A stretch of 5,955 nt of DNA from Pseudomonadota bacterium (GTDB taxonomy: Bacteria; Pseudomonadota; Gammaproteobacteria; UBA4575): positions 1 to 5,955 of the forward strand of contig VXPJ01000003.1 in NCBI GenBank assembly GCA_009839635.1. Reading direction: 5' to 3'. Below are positions 5,589 through 5,955 of the stretch, piece by piece. A program made the translations under genes and the position numbers. The notes under the pieces are model-generated. The model did not search any database. It was given only the letters and a program-made list of their open reading frames with translations, and was not told the origin of the DNA. The first letter of the stretch is position 1; each line of letters begins with the position of its first letter.

Positions 5589-5955
5589 TGAGCGCAATCC
5601 GCTGGCGCAAGGACTTGACAACCCTCGATGATCCGACAATAAGCCGGCTTCGGCGCGGCCTGCGCCCCGGCCCTCTCGCCGCCGCGCTGCTGTTCCTGTC
5701 GCTGCTGACGCTCTGGTTCACGAGCCTTGCCCCACAAGCTGTAGCTGCGGAGGTTCAGACCAATTGTCCTAACCGGCCGACCGGGGACAAGAGAGCCACA
5801 GGTAATCAGTGGGACTATGAACTACACAACATCTATGGAGTGGGGTGCCTTGATGTGATGGTGTCGGAAGTCAAGAAGGTGTCGGCTGCCAAGGCCTCTG
5901 AGGGCAGCTCAAAGCTCTACGCGTTCCGTGTCACGTCCAAGATCGCCCCCGGTCC
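5588..5955 (+). CDS. Exported or membrane-anchored protein of unknown function (3' partial)
   Basis: An open frame of 122 codons runs off the right edge. It begins MSAIRWRKDLTTLDD, then a basic segment (SRLRRGLRPG, about residues 19-28), a hydrophobic run of about 20 residues (core LAAALLFLSLLTLWFTSLA) and AVAAEV, a good signal-peptidase cleavage pattern near residue 54. The mature part starts VQTNCPNRPTGDKRATG and contains two early cysteines and a lysine-rich stretch (SEVKKVSAAKASEGSSK). The 28-residue n-region is long for a signal peptide, so an uncleaved anchor is possible. The same frame stays open back to an ATG at 5480, only 6 nt after the DUF4268 stop; that would add 36 residues of unremarkable sequence and lacks a good ribosome site, as does 5588. 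The gene is markedly GC-rich compared with everything to its left, which suggests a boundary between defence genes and different neighbouring DNA. I do not recognise the family. Confidence 0.68.
   Translation, partial: MSAIRWRKDLTTLDDPTISRLRRGLRPGPLAAALLFLSLLTLWFTSLAPQAVAAEVQTNCPNRPTGDKRATGNQWDYELHNIYGVGCLDVMVSEVKKVSAAKASEGSSKLYAFRVTSKIAPG

Overview
The window looks like part of a proteobacterial genome, probably a gammaproteobacterium. This rests on mid-range GC, mixed ATG/GTG starts, Shine-Dalgarno-like sites and a TATAAT promoter embedded in a GGGCTATAAT context; the genus cannot be told. Composition is patchy: the left gene is AT-rich, the middle genes are intermediate and the right-edge gene is GC-rich. 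This mosaic, with several unrelated defence-type genes side by side, suggests a defence island or the accessory part of a mobile element. No integrase, transposase, tRNA, rRNA or CRISPR array was seen.

Layout from left to right. (1) The last codons of an unidentified gene (1-90) overlap by 11 nt the start of a small two-transmembrane SLATT-type protein (80-580), a putative membrane effector. (2) About 340 nt follow with no convincing gene. (3) A small DUF2513-like protein (918-1169) comes next, with a doubtful 42-codon frame overlapping its end. (4) A minus-strand two-gene unit reads leftwards: a PD-(D/E)xK nuclease-like protein (4030-3473) and, overlapping by 25 nt, a 743-residue adenine-specific DNA methylase with an apparent recognition domain (3497-1266). 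Together they look like a compact restriction-modification system without a helicase/translocase subunit. (5) Directly upstream of the nuclease on the same strand lies the wreck of another DNA methyltransferase, of the type whose DPPF motif is near the N-terminus (about 4192-4045), with a frameshift, an in-frame stop and a mutated DPPF. (6) A 300-nt non-coding stretch (4190-4456) is packed with inverted repeats, including a 17-bp stem with one bulge. (7) A DUF4268 nuclease-like gene (4502-5473) has its own promoter and ribosome site. (8) The 5' part of a GC-rich gene for an exported protein (from 5588) runs off the right edge.

Working together: the nuclease and methylase are translationally coupled and presumably form one restriction-modification unit. 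The SLATT protein is probably the effector partner of the gene cut off at the left edge. The DUF4268 protein appears to be an independent predicted nuclease. The most informative non-obvious points are the methyltransferase relic, which also settles the start of the nuclease gene, and the strongly structured non-coding stretch beside it.
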